DNA of 48,475 nt from the IMG/VR virus record IMGVR_UViG_3300035118_000155, positions 1 to 48,475 of that record; one strand, written 5' to 3'. Positions 1-7,890 of this stretch are shown in pieces. The DNA comes from a virus. The position numbers and the translations under genes were made by a program. Positions within the stretch are counted from its first letter, which is position 1. Each line of letters begins with the position of its first letter. The notes under the pieces are model-generated. The model did no database searches. It saw only the letters and a list, made by a program, of their open reading frames with translations, and was not told the origin of the DNA.

Positions 1-127
1 CCCCGACTTCCACAAGTGGCCGAAGCTCCTCCAGGAGGACGACGTCCGCTTCCGCAAGGCTGCTGCCGACCTCGCCATGTCACCCTTCGCCGGGGGCCTC
101 TACATGGAGGCCCTGGGCGACGTGCGG
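1..127. repeat. Left copy of 127-bp terminal direct repeat (assembly overlap)
   Basis: This stretch is identical to the last 127 bases of the window. It lies inside a coding sequence and the reading frame continues through it, so it is not a separate genetic element. A repeat of exactly 127 nt is what a de Bruijn assembler using k = 127 leaves at the ends of a circular contig. A true physical terminal repeat of this length is less likely but not excluded. Confidence 0.95.
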
Positions 128-1795
128 CACAACTGGCGGCCGGGGCAGTTCAGCAAGCTCGGGGTGAAGATCGCGTCGATGCACGGCACCATCCCGGAGC
201 CCGAGACGCTGACAGGCCACGAGCGCCCGGTGATGGACCGGATGCCGGGCGTCGGCCGCACGCCGTTCGTGTTCTTCAACTGGGCCGCGCGCAACATGGA
301 GGCGCAGACCTACCTGATGAAGCACGTCGCTGGCCAGCTCAACAGCAAGCCGGAGGCTCAGGTCCGGGAGGAGGCCGAGCGGTTCACGATGGCCGAGCAC
401 AACTTCCAGAACCGGGCGATGAACAGCGAGCTGGCCAACAACCCGTTCGTGCGGATCTTCGGAACGATGGCGGGCTGGATGACGCGCCGCTCGATCGCCA
501 ACTGGCGGTACTACGTCACGCACGGGGCCTACACCGGCCAGCGGATGGGTGGCGCCAACCCACTGACAGCCCTTGGCGCGCACGGCCTGGAGACCCTGAC
601 GAGGGCGGCCAAGACCGGCTTCTACATGGTGATGATGCAGCAGATCGGCCAGTCGCTGCCGAAGCTGTTCGGCTCGGAAGGCGTCGACCCGACCCGCTCG
701 ATCGGTGCCAGCGTGGAGTCGATCCCGCTCGTCGGCAAGGACATCAGCTACGAGCTCCGCAAGCTGTTCGCCAGGGTCGGCATCGACCAGGACGTCAGCA
801 CGCCCGGCATGCCGCAGGCAGCGTGGCGCCAGGACTGGGGCCAGCGGATCCGCGAAGCCGAGTGGCTGCCGACGGTGTTGAAGAACGTGCTGACCGACGA
901 GCGCGGCCACTTCCAGCTCGGCACCTTCGAGGGCGGCATCCCGCTCGACATCTTCTTCGGCAACTGGACGCCCTACAGCTACGAGACATTCAAGGACGCC
1001 TTCGACTGGATGTCGCAGGCGTGGTCCGAGAACTCGAAGGCAGCCGAGTCGGCGCGCGGCCGGTTCGTCATGTCGATCCTGGGCGGTAGCTGGCAGCGGG
1101 CGCTCAGCAACCTGTTCGCTGATCCGGACCCGGACGACCCGACCCGCGTCCTCAAGCGAGACCCGTTCACCGGCGTGGTGCTGGAGCACGCGAAGAGCAT
1201 GGGTGCCGGCGGCCCGATGGCGGCCATCTCCCGCTACATCTTCTCGTGGTTCGGCCCCAGCATCGAGAGCGGCTACCAGTGGCAGAACCGGTCAGTCGCC
1301 GACGCCAAGCGCGTCGAGTTCGAGAAGGGCCAGCGCGGCTCCGCTGCGTGGAACGCGACCCAGGCGCTGATGGAGTACCTGAAGTACCCGGGCACTGAGC
1401 GCAGCCAGGAGGCCATGCAGCGCGCCAGCTCCACCTTGCAGGACTACGTCAAGGAGACCGGCCGGCACTGGAGCGGCGGGCAGGTCAAGGCGCAGTTCAA
1501 GGAGTGGTACGACGCGGCCAAGGCCAACCTCTCCCTGTCGTCGTCAGAGCGTGACGTGCTGCACGCCGACACCGGCACCGAGAAGATCGGCCACCTGATC
1601 GAGGTCTTGGACAACCCCACGGTGCAGATCTCCGAGAAGCAGTTCGGCCGCATCCTGGAGAACATGAACCTCAAGCAGGCGGCGATGGGCGCCGACGCCA
1701 AGACGCTGCAGCGGTTCGCGGAGAGCTACAAAGCCGCCAAGGAGCGCTGGGCGGCGCAGGCTAGCCGGTCGGTGCCGTCGGGGCAGGGGCGCTGA
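2..1795 (+). CDS. Giant internal virion protein, C-terminal part (residues 2130-2726)
   Basis: This is the 3' end of the gene that starts at 41963. When the circle is closed at the 127-bp repeat, the frame is continuous and gives 2727 codons including TGA. The segment is largely alpha-helical and amphipathic, with a hydrophobic stretch near window position 620-680 (FYMVMMQQIG). No catalytic motif was recognised. Long polyvalent proteins at the end of a podovirus structural operon are usually internal-core proteins ejected with the DNA; that role is inferred from size, position and composition. The 3' end overlaps the convergent minus-strand gene by 35 bp. Confidence 0.85.
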   Translation, partial: PDFHKWPKLLQEDDVRFRKAAADLAMSPFAGGLYMEALGDVRHNWRPGQFSKLGVKIASMHGTIPEPETLTGHERPVMDRMPGVGRTPFVFFNWAARNMEAQTYLMKHVAGQLNSKPEAQVREEAERFTMAEHNFQNRAMNSELANNPFVRIFGTMAGWMTRRSIANWRYYVTHGAYTGQRMGGANPLTALGAHGLETLTRAAKTGFYMVMMQQIGQSLPKLFGSEGVDPTRSIGASVESIPLVGKDISYELRKLFARVGIDQDVSTPGMPQAAWRQDWGQRIREAEWLPTVLKNVLTDERGHFQLGTFEGGIPLDIFFGNWTPYSYETFKDAFDWMSQAWSENSKAAESARGRFVMSILGGSWQRALSNLFADPDPDDPTRVLKRDPFTGVVLEHAKSMGAGGPMAAISRYIFSWFGPSIESGYQWQNRSVADAKRVEFEKGQRGSAAWNATQALMEYLKYPGTERSQEAMQRASSTLQDYVKETGRHWSGGQVKAQFKEWYDAAKANLSLSSSERDVLHADTGTEKIGHLIEVLDNPTVQISEKQFGRILENMNLKQAAMGADAKTLQRFAESYKAAKERWAAQASRSVPSGQGR

Positions 1796-3725
1796 CCACG
1801 GTGCCGCCCAACTGCGGCGGCGCGAACCAGTCGGCCGGGAAGTTGCCCAGCAGGTCGTGGCTGTTGAAGCCCGAGCGGTAGACGTTCAGCAGGTAGTCGA
1901 AGTAGTCCCTCGCCTTGGACACCTCGCCGACGCCGCTCTCCATCACGACGGTGAGAGACAGCGGCATCCACGCCGTGCGGAACCAGCCAGTGCGGTGCCC
2001 GCTGACGCCCTCGACCAGACCGCCGGGCTGCATCTCCATCCAGTTGGCGAAGGTGCCGTCGTCGTTCTTGCCGATCATCTCCCACTCCAGGGGAGTCGGC
2101 GGGATGCTCTGGTAGCCGTAGCTGACGACGAAGCTGGCCATGTCCGCAGCGAGCTTCTTGCTCGGCTCGTGGTTGAGCAGCTTGCCGACCTGCCAGATGC
2201 CGAAGGCGCCGACCGCGATCTGGTAGACGAAGACCCGGCTGTCATACCCTCGCAGCTCGAAGTTCTTGGGGAACACCGCGCCGTCCCAGATCCCGTTGCG
2301 GTCCACGCTGGCTTGGTAGATCGCCACGCGCTCGGTCCAGCGCTCGGCCACCTGCAGCCGCAGCGGGTCGCTCTTCGGCAGCAGGTGGAGCAGGTGCGCC
2401 ACCTGCATGCCGCGCCAGCCGCGAGCGCGCGTCGCCCACGGATCGCTGGTGGACTTCTTCGGGTCCGAGGTCTCCTCCCACAGGTAGTTGCGGGCGCTGT
2501 GCCGCAGCTCCTCCAGCAGCGCCTCGTCGCCCGACAGCTCGTAGCCGGCGGCCGTGTCGTGGATCAGGACGTGCTCGTTGTCCGGCCCGAACCAGCCCTG
2601 CACGTCGCCGTTGATGTCGATCGCCCTGGGCTTGCCCAGCAGCAGCCAGCTCGGCGAGGCGATCTGGTTGCCGTTGGCGTCCAGGCTCTCCCACAGCGGC
2701 CGGCCCTGCCACATGAGGACCTGTGGACGCTGCTCGGGCAGCATCATCGAGCCGTCAGCGTTCAGGTAGTGGCACGGCTGGCGACCGTGCCCGAGGCCGC
2801 TCAGGATGCGCGGAACCTCGCCGCCGAGGCCGCCAGGGTAGAGGCTCTCCTTGCCCTGCTCGCAGCCCTGCTCTTCCTCGTCGCCCGTGCTCGTGGTGTT
2901 CTTGGCCGGGCCGATCGGCGGCAGGTCGTAGCCCTCCAGGTTGGTCCACATGCGGTCGGTCATCACCTTGGTCCACAGCGCCGGGTCGAACCGCGCCTGA
3001 TCGTAGAGCCCGCAGATGCCGACCTTCCGGAGCCCGTGGCCCTTGATGACAAGGCGTGATGCCATGTCCGCGGAGTAGTAGGGGATGCTCTGCGACCCCC
3101 AGTCGCCGAACGCCACGGCGGCCGGCGTCCGGCGGACCTGCCCGTCGCCGATGTAGCCCTTTTCACCGAAGCGGGACACGCCAAACTGCACCTGATGCTG
3201 CCCCATCGTCAGCTTGACGTTGGAGAAGTCGGCCGTCAGGTCCGGAATGTTCGGGTTGCTGCAGTAGACGCTCCAGGTCCCCGCCGCCCACTGCTGGCCG
3301 GGGTAGTAGCGCAGGATCAGCTCGCCCACCAGCATCCACGCGAAGCGGCCCTTGAACGTGGCCACCCAGCAGCCGTTGTCCGGCTCGAAGCTCATCAGCG
3401 GCAGCGTCACGCCGTTCGCAGTCGGCACGCCGAAGAACGTCAGGATGTCCTTCGGCAGCGGCGCGTCCTGCCACAGGTTGGCGATGAAGTCCTGGTCCGT
3501 GTCGAAGGCCACCGACTGCTGCGGCACCAGCTTGCACTCCAGGTGCAGGATGCGGCTGTTGTCGGAGACGAGGCGGCCCAGCGACCAGCGGCGGCCCTCC
3601 CGCGTGACCCCTCGACTGTGCTTCGGGCACAGCGCCGGGTCGATCACCGTGCGGTGGAAGCCGGTGAAGACCTCGTTGTTCGAGGCGAACTCGGCGGAGT
3701 CGTTGTTCTTGATGGTGAAGATCAC
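1761..3725 (-). CDS. Carbohydrate-active-enzyme-like protein, 654 aa
   Basis: The start is taken as GTG at 3725, which overlaps the recT stop as GTGA and has GGGAG 8 nt upstream. An ATG 15 nt earlier has no properly spaced ribosome site. The N-terminal third looks beta-rich. The C-terminal half is a series of helical hairpins with motifs common in alpha/alpha-barrel glycoside hydrolases and polysaccharide lyases, such as D-N-E-H-V-L-I-H-D followed by A-x-Y-x-L-S-G-D and R-G-W-R-G-M. The overall plan recalls exo-rhamnogalacturonan lyase-type enzymes (beta domain plus toroid), but this is a fold-level impression. No signal peptide is evident. It is the last gene of an operon whose first two genes are recombination functions, an odd place for a depolymerase. 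It could instead be an uncharacterised structural protein. Confidence 0.6.
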   Translation of the reverse strand: MIFTIKNNDSAEFASNNEVFTGFHRTVIDPALCPKHSRGVTREGRRWSLGRLVSDNSRILHLECKLVPQQSVAFDTDQDFIANLWQDAPLPKDILTFFGVPTANGVTLPLMSFEPDNGCWVATFKGRFAWMLVGELILRYYPGQQWAAGTWSVYCSNPNIPDLTADFSNVKLTMGQHQVQFGVSRFGEKGYIGDGQVRRTPAAVAFGDWGSQSIPYYSADMASRLVIKGHGLRKVGICGLYDQARFDPALWTKVMTDRMWTNLEGYDLPPIGPAKNTTSTGDEEEQGCEQGKESLYPGGLGGEVPRILSGLGHGRQPCHYLNADGSMMLPEQRPQVLMWQGRPLWESLDANGNQIASPSWLLLGKPRAIDINGDVQGWFGPDNEHVLIHDTAAGYELSGDEALLEELRHSARNYLWEETSDPKKSTSDPWATRARGWRGMQVAHLLHLLPKSDPLRLQVAERWTERVAIYQASVDRNGIWDGAVFPKNFELRGYDSRVFVYQIAVGAFGIWQVGKLLNHEPSKKLAADMASFVVSYGYQSIPPTPLEWEMIGKNDDGTFANWMEMQPGGLVEGVSGHRTGWFRTAWMPLSLTVVMESGVGEVSKARDYFDYLLNVYRSGFNSHDLLGNFPADWFAPPQLGGTVVSAPAPTAPTG

Positions 3726-4741
3726 TGCTTGGGCTCCCATTCCTTGCGCAGGTAGTCGGCCGTCTTGGCGGCCTGTTCCTTGGTCATGTCATCCACTGCC
3801 ACCACCTTCTTGAACAGGTGCTTGGTCACCAGTTCGAGATCCTGGGGCGTGGCGTCCTTCTGGTCGATCAGCGCCCGCAGCGCTCCGAGCGCCATCTCGG
3901 TCGCGTCCTCGTCGGTCGGCATCGGGTCCTTGTTCAGGGACTCGAACTGCTCCTTCTGGCCAGCGTCCCAGTAGGCCGGGTGCATCCGCTGGACGGGCTG
4001 CGGCGCAGCCTGAATCACGGTCGGCGCGGCCGGCATTTCCTCGTCGTCCTCGTCCGCGGCCACGATGCGGGCCACCGGCGACAGCGGGATCAGCCCGCTC
4101 CGCGCCAGCGCCTTCAGCACCTTGACGACGCACATCCGGTGGTAGTGCTCGCGCCACGCCGGCGTCTCACCCTGGCCCATCTTGCGCCGCTTCTCGATCT
4201 CCTTGATCGAGAGGAAGGCCGCGACGTAGCGCTCCTGACCCTTGAGCTTGGCGTGCGCGTACGCACCCACGATCTGGTCGTCTGTGAAGTCGTCGCGGTT
4301 GAGCCAGTCTGGCTCGTGGTTCACAGCGCCGTTCGGCAGCCGCATCGGCGAGCGCACTTCAGGTTGGAAGATCAAGTCGGCGTCGAGGAAGTCGAGCCGG
4401 CCGCTCTGGTGCATCAGGTGCAGCCAGCCGCGAACCATCACCTGCCCCTGCACGCTGGGGTTCTTGCCCGCGTACGGAATCAGCGCGAAATGCTCGTCCG
4501 CCGGGTTGAGCGAGAGGCCCAGCCGGGCGCACTTCACCACCGACAGCAGCGCGGAGTCGGGCGCGTTGGCGATGCCTTCCTTCAGCTTCGGGTTCGCCAG
4601 CAGAGCCGACCGGAGCGCCACCTCGAACGCCGGCCAGCCCTTCTCGCCCTCGGGCATCAGGGCGCAGACCTGAACCTGCACTCGGTCGTGCGCCCAGCGG
4701 GCCAGCTCGAAGCCACCGGTCTTGGCGGGTAGGTTGCTCAT
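3722..4741 (-). CDS. recT: RecT-family single-strand annealing protein, 339 aa
   Basis: RecT proteins coat single-stranded DNA and anneal complementary strands during phage recombination. Hallmarks seen here are ALLSVVKCARLGLSLNPA, an ALIPYAGK-like segment, VQGQVMVRGWLHLMHQSGR, GAYAHAKLKG, LSIKEIEKRRK and PAWREHYHRM, in the order typical of the family. The C-terminal third (after about residue 225) is acidic and helical and probably interacts with partners. The start is the ATG at 4741, which overlaps the stop of the exonuclease gene as ATGA; in-frame sequence upstream has no family character. Coupling to the exonuclease fits the usual exonuclease-annealase pair, here with a DEDD exonuclease instead of RecE or YqaJ. 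Confidence 0.93.
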   Translation of the reverse strand: MSNLPAKTGGFELARWAHDRVQVQVCALMPEGEKGWPAFEVALRSALLANPKLKEGIANAPDSALLSVVKCARLGLSLNPADEHFALIPYAGKNPSVQGQVMVRGWLHLMHQSGRLDFLDADLIFQPEVRSPMRLPNGAVNHEPDWLNRDDFTDDQIVGAYAHAKLKGQERYVAAFLSIKEIEKRRKMGQGETPAWREHYHRMCVVKVLKALARSGLIPLSPVARIVAADEDDEEMPAAPTVIQAAPQPVQRMHPAYWDAGQKEQFESLNKDPMPTDEDATEMALGALRALIDQKDATPQDLELVTKHLFKKVVAVDDMTKEQAAKTADYLRKEWEPKQ

Positions 4742-5400
4742 CGTGCACGGCTCCAGGCCCACTGCGTGCGGTGGGCGATCTCGGCCGTCGCCACGATGTC
4801 GTCGTGGCAGTGCTTCGCAAGGGCCGGCAGCGGGATCTTCAGCACGTCCGCGCCGGTCACCTCCTTGGCCGGGAACCCGAACGCCTGCTGCCACTCATCC
4901 AGGTGGCCCTCGCCGCCGATGGCCAGGATCTCCTTCAGGTCGATCACGCGGTCCCAGGCGCGCGGCAGCGGGATCACCCCGGAGCTCGGCTGCAGGGCGT
5001 CCCGGTGGACGCCGACGCGGCCGATCAGGAACGGGATGTCGAAGCCTCGGATGTTCCAGCCCACGAAGCCGGTCGGCCGCTCGTTCTCCATCCGCCGCAA
5101 GAAGTTGTTGAGCACAGTGGCTTCCGCCGTCAGGCTCTCCTCCGAGGCGCACAGAACCACGGGCTCCGCGTCCGGCTCCAGGTCCTGGAAGCCGATGCAG
5201 ACCACGATGCCCGCGTGCCCACGCAGGGCCATCTGGTCGCGCTGCTTGGTCACCTCCCGCAGCCGCCACTCCTCGATCTTCCTCTCGTCCTTGTAGTTGC
5301 CGGGCGGCTCCAGGTTCTCCGCCACTCCCGCCCAGTAGTCCGCGTCCGCCTGGATCACGGGGTTCGGCCGGGTCTCGATGTCCAGTACGTAGTAGCTCAT
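4738..5400 (-). CDS. DEDD-type 3'-5' exonuclease (PolB-exonuclease-like), 220 aa
   Basis: This is an RNase H-fold exonuclease of the family related to the proofreading domain of B-family DNA polymerases. Exo I is the N-terminal YYVLDIETRP (D and E bind metal), Exo II is WNIRGFDIPFL, and Exo III is CHDDIVATAE near the C terminus. The start at 5400 has AAGGAGG 3 nt upstream, and the protein begins immediately with the Exo I strand. No polymerase domain is attached and no separate polymerase was found in the genome, so it likely works with RecT by resecting ends or trimming recombination intermediates. It is the first gene of the minus-strand operon. Confidence 0.85.
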   Translation of the reverse strand: MSYYVLDIETRPNPVIQADADYWAGVAENLEPPGNYKDERKIEEWRLREVTKQRDQMALRGHAGIVVCIGFQDLEPDAEPVVLCASEESLTAEATVLNNFLRRMENERPTGFVGWNIRGFDIPFLIGRVGVHRDALQPSSGVIPLPRAWDRVIDLKEILAIGGEGHLDEWQQAFGFPAKEVTGADVLKIPLPALAKHCHDDIVATAEIAHRTQWAWSRAR

Positions 5401-5446
5401 CTGCCTCCTTGAATCGGTGGCCGGACTCTGCCAGAATCCGACACCC
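5401..5446. promoter_or_regulatory. Divergent intergenic control region of recombination operon and XRE gene
   Basis: Only 46 bp separate the divergent exonuclease and XRE-regulator genes, so both promoters must lie here or reach into the coding ends. The minus-strand ribosome site AAGGAGG occupies the first bases. GACACCC just before the XRE start matches one arm of the palindrome at 18006-18022, but no second arm is present. No convincing -35/-10 pair could be assigned. Confidence 0.4.
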
Positions 5447-5710
5447 ATGTCAAGCAAAGACAAGCAGCAGGACTTCTCGAAGCTCCACCTCCGCATCCGT
5501 CACGTACGAAAGAAGCTGGGGCTGACCTACATCGGGCTCGCGCGCAAGATGCACGTCCGCCCGCGCACCTGTTACCGGTGGACGGCTGGCGACACCGTCC
5601 CCACCAACAACCAGTTGGTGCGTCTCGCCCGCTGGGCTGATGTCGACCCGCTCTGGATGTTGATGGGGCCGAAGCCGGCCTCTGAGCGCGGGAAACGGCA
5701 AACGGCGTGA
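5447..5710 (+). CDS. XRE-family helix-turn-helix regulator, 87 aa
   Basis: This is a single-domain Cro/CI-type DNA-binding protein. Residues about 10-65 carry the five-helix pattern: IRHVRKKLGLTYIGLARKM (helices 1-2), RPRTCYRWTAGDTVPTNN (recognition helix and turn), LVRLARWADVDPLWMLMG (helices 4-5). The tail is short and basic. The ATG at 5447 directly precedes this domain; ribosome-site evidence is weak. It lies divergent to the recombination operon and first in the early plus-strand block, the classic position for a phage early regulator. No partner repressor or integrase was found, so there is no direct evidence of lysogeny. Confidence 0.85.
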   Translation: MSSKDKQQDFSKLHLRIRHVRKKLGLTYIGLARKMHVRPRTCYRWTAGDTVPTNNQLVRLARWADVDPLWMLMGPKPASERGKRQTA

Positions 5711-5789
5711 TGCCGGCGGTCGGCGACAATGGCCGACCGTCGCGCAGCACTTCGCTGCTCGACTCTTCAACACGAGTAGGTTCCACCTC
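5692..5789 (+). promoter_or_regulatory. Tandem-hairpin leader element, copy A
   Basis: It begins with GAAACGGCAAACGG (5692-5705), identical to copy C at 12497-12510. Hairpin 1 pairs 5717-5724 with 5732-5739 (8 bp, loop GACAATG). Hairpin 2 pairs 5739-5748 with 5754-5763 (nine pairs, one C-T mismatch, loop ACTTC). The element ends with CACGAGTAGGTTCCAC just before the start codon. Copies B and C keep this architecture with different stem sequences. It overlaps the end of the XRE gene. Whether it is a promoter, an attenuator or a translation-control leader cannot be told from sequence alone. Confidence 0.6.
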
Positions 5790-6242
5790 ATGTCAGAGCA
5801 AGACAATGTGGCGCAACAGGATGCGCCCGTCAACCGTCCCGCGATCGACCATCGGAAGATCGCCGGCATCATCGCCGCCAGTGGCCTCGGCGGCCCCACC
5901 AATCAGGTCATCACCCAGCTCTTGGGTGAGTTCGGCTACGTCCCTCCCGGCACCGTTCCGGGGTACGCCGAGGTCGCTCCTCCCCAGACCGGCGAGGTCT
6001 GGATCGACACTGTGGAGATGACCACCGCTGCCCGTCGCAACGCCTACATGGCGGCGAGCAAGCTGATCGAGATCCGCAGTCCGAACGAGGCCGTTTACGT
6101 CACGAACGGCGAGGCGGTCGCCGGCATCTGGATGGCGCAGTACCGCGGTCGCTACTGCAAGTACGCCGACAGCATGGCGGCGGCGAAGACCAAGCTCGTG
6201 AGCGGCAATCCGCTCCACGGCGTCGTCTTCTACCGGGCCTGA
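5790..6242 (+). CDS. Unknown early protein, 150 aa, paralogue of next gene
   Basis: No known family recognised. The N-terminal 30 residues are polar. The middle has GEVWIDTVEMTTAARRNAYMAASKLI, and the C terminus has GRYCKYADSMAAAKTKLVSGNPLHGVVFYRA in two parts. The same landmarks (GEVW, then CKYADS-A-A-KLVS-PL-GV) recur in the gene at 6298, so the two are tandem paralogues. The start is the ATG following the CACGAG-AGGTTCCAC leader motif. No signal peptide or membrane segment. A small cytosolic early protein acting on the host is plausible from position only. Confidence 0.75.
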   Translation: MSEQDNVAQQDAPVNRPAIDHRKIAGIIAASGLGGPTNQVITQLLGEFGYVPPGTVPGYAEVAPPQTGEVWIDTVEMTTAARRNAYMAASKLIEIRSPNEAVYVTNGEAVAGIWMAQYRGRYCKYADSMAAAKTKLVSGNPLHGVVFYRA

Positions 6243-6251
6243 TCTGAGTCC

Positions 6252-6277
6252 GGGGCCTGTGGGCGACTGCAGGCTCC
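6252..6277 (+). promoter_or_regulatory. Hairpin in the leader of the 6298 gene
   Basis: GGGGCCTG (6252-6259) pairs with CAGGCTCC (6270-6277), 8 bp with one G-U, enclosing a 10-nt loop. It lies between the two paralogous genes and is followed by AAGGAG before the ATG. There is no T-run, so it is not an ordinary intrinsic terminator. Confidence 0.5.
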
Positions 6278-6297
6278 ACATTCAAGGAGAACGTGAC

Positions 6298-6744
6298 ATG
6301 ACAACTGCTTTCATTCCACCTGTACTGGCAGACCGCGACCTGTTCGCAGAGCGCGTTGCCAGGATCATCCGGGACGCTGCGGCCCAAGGTCTCTGTGGCA
6401 CCGGACAGGCCGTCGCCAAGAAGCTGATCGGCGCTCTGACGTCCGGGGCGGTCGGCAGCACCGTAGAGTTCAAGACCGGCGAGGTCTGGCTGCGCACCTA
6501 CGGCATGGACGCCAAGCGCCGCAACACGGCCTGGATCGCCCGCTGGCTCGTCCTGATCGACGACGCCGAATACCCGATCGGTCACTACCTGCGGGACATG
6601 GCGGACGCCGCCGCCGACGTCTTCGACGAGGCTTCACGCGCCTCTGGTCTGTGGTGCAAGTACGCCGACTCCGAGGCGGAAGCGCTCCAGAAGCTGGTGA
6701 GCGCCGATCCGTTGGCCGGCGTCCAGATTCCATCCCGAGCATGA
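6298..6744 (+). CDS. Unknown early protein, 148 aa, paralogue of previous gene
   Basis: No known family recognised. It shares with the 150-aa neighbour a GEVW strand in the middle and a C-terminal block (WCKYADSEAEALQKLVSADPLAGV), in the same order and at similar spacing. The N-terminal half is helical (RVARIIRDAAAQGL). Sequence outside the shared blocks has diverged strongly, which suggests an old duplication rather than a recent one. The ATG at 6298 is preceded by AAGGAG at 8-nt spacing; an upstream in-frame GTG lacks a ribosome site. Confidence 0.75.
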   Translation: MTTAFIPPVLADRDLFAERVARIIRDAAAQGLCGTGQAVAKKLIGALTSGAVGSTVEFKTGEVWLRTYGMDAKRRNTAWIARWLVLIDDAEYPIGHYLRDMADAAADVFDEASRASGLWCKYADSEAEALQKLVSADPLAGVQIPSRA

Positions 6745-6749
6745 CACCC

Positions 6750-6769
6750 GCTGGCCCTACGGGGCCAGC
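6750..6769 (+). promoter_or_regulatory. Perfect 8-bp hairpin with TACG tetraloop before DUF932 gene
   Basis: GCTGGCCC and GGGCCAGC pair perfectly around a TACG loop closed by C-G, the very stable UNCG-type tetraloop in RNA. It sits just after the 6298 gene and before CACGAGG and the ATG at 6787. No T-run follows. It may protect a processed mRNA end or tune translation. Confidence 0.55.
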
Positions 6770-6786
6770 ACTTCACGAGGACTGAT

Positions 6787-7890
6787 ATGGCAGACATGGT
6801 AGAGACAGGCGCTGTCACCGGCGAGGCTGCGTGGCACCGCAAGTCGGTTGTGATCCCCAGAGGGGATGCGGCAACCCAGAACGTGCGCCAGTACATGGCG
6901 ATCGGTGGGATGGATTGGACCGCTCTGGAGCGCCCGCTCTACACCACCCGACCTGCGGAAGATCCTGCTGGGGAGGATCTGGTGATCGAAGCATCCGAGC
7001 ACAAGGCTCTGGTCCGCGACTTCGACGGCAAGGTGCTCTCCGTGATGAGCGAGGACTACGCGATGGGGCGCCACGGGGAGATCTTCGATCTGCTCCAGCC
7101 GCTCCTGGATCAAGGGGTCCTGTCCGAGCTGGTCAGCATCGGCTCACTCCGAGGTGGCAAGACGTTCTACCTCCAGGCCCGCTATGGAGCGCCTGCGGAA
7201 GTGGCTCCGGGTGACGTGATCGAGCCGTTCCTGACACTGGCTGGCAGCTACGATGGCACTCTGAGCCAGCGGATCATGGACGGCAAGATCCGGGTGGTCT
7301 GCATGAACACCCTCCGGGCTGCAGGAGCCTGGAAGTACCTGATTGTCGACGGCGACACCAAGACCGAGGACGGTTGGTCGATCCCGCACCGTGGGGATCT
7401 GATGGCCAAGGTGGCCGCAGCGGTCGCCGAGATCGCGATGCTCCGAGAGCAGTTCGGTCTGTCGGTGCGGTTCTTCCGCCGGCTCTCCACGATGCCGATG
7501 ACCGAGCCGGTGCTCCGAGGGATCGCTGAGGTTCTGTTCGGTGACGAGCAGGACAAGCTCCGAAGGCAGTTGGCCAAGCTGCGTCAGGCCCAGGAGATGG
7601 CTCCCCAGAAGGTGCGGCCCGAGACCGAGGCGCTGATCGCTCAGATCGAGGCCGAGCTCCAGAAGCCCAATCAGGCGGTGGAAGGCGTGGTCGCGAGCTT
7701 CCACAACGGTCCTGGTCACAAGATGGCAGGCGAGACTGCCTGGGGCGGTTTGAACGCGATCACTCACTACATCGACCATGGCAAGCGGGGCAACGCCGAC
7801 TCCCGCCTGCACTCCGCGTGGTTTGGCGAGGGAGCCAACCAGCGCAAGAAGGCGATGGCCCTGTTCGGCGAGATGGCAGGAGCACTCTGA
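6787..7890 (+). CDS. DUF932 phage/plasmid-like protein, 367 aa
   Basis: It matches the plan of the DUF932 / phage-plasmid-like family: N-terminal A-W-H-R-K, then VLSVMSEDYAMGRHGEIFDLL, a central YLQARYG...PFLTLAGSYDGT segment, VRVVCMNTL-like (IRVVCMNTLRAA), and a C-terminal NAITHYIDHG...SAWFGEGANQRKKAMALF. Length and domain order are normal. The biochemical function of the family is unknown; members are frequent next to recombination and early genes of phages and plasmids. The ATG at 6787 follows CACGAGG. The stop overlaps the next start by one base (TGATG), so the two are probably co-translated. Confidence 0.85.
   Translation: MADMVETGAVTGEAAWHRKSVVIPRGDAATQNVRQYMAIGGMDWTALERPLYTTRPAEDPAGEDLVIEASEHKALVRDFDGKVLSVMSEDYAMGRHGEIFDLLQPLLDQGVLSELVSIGSLRGGKTFYLQARYGAPAEVAPGDVIEPFLTLAGSYDGTLSQRIMDGKIRVVCMNTLRAAGAWKYLIVDGDTKTEDGWSIPHRGDLMAKVAAAVAEIAMLREQFGLSVRFFRRLSTMPMTEPVLRGIAEVLFGDEQDKLRRQLAKLRQAQEMAPQKVRPETEALIAQIEAELQKPNQAVEGVVASFHNGPGHKMAGETAWGGLNAITHYIDHGKRGNADSRLHSAWFGEGANQRKKAMALFGEMAGAL

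Noticed and set aside
1857-3059. 400-aa plus-strand open frame
   Set aside because: Antisense shadow of the 654-aa gene; Ala/Val/Arg/Gln/His composition characteristic of the reverse frame of GC-rich coding DNA.
5436-5447. Operator copy before the XRE gene
   Set aside because: Only the left arm GACACCC of the 18006-18022 palindrome is present; GACA...TGTC around the ATG is too imperfect to call a site.
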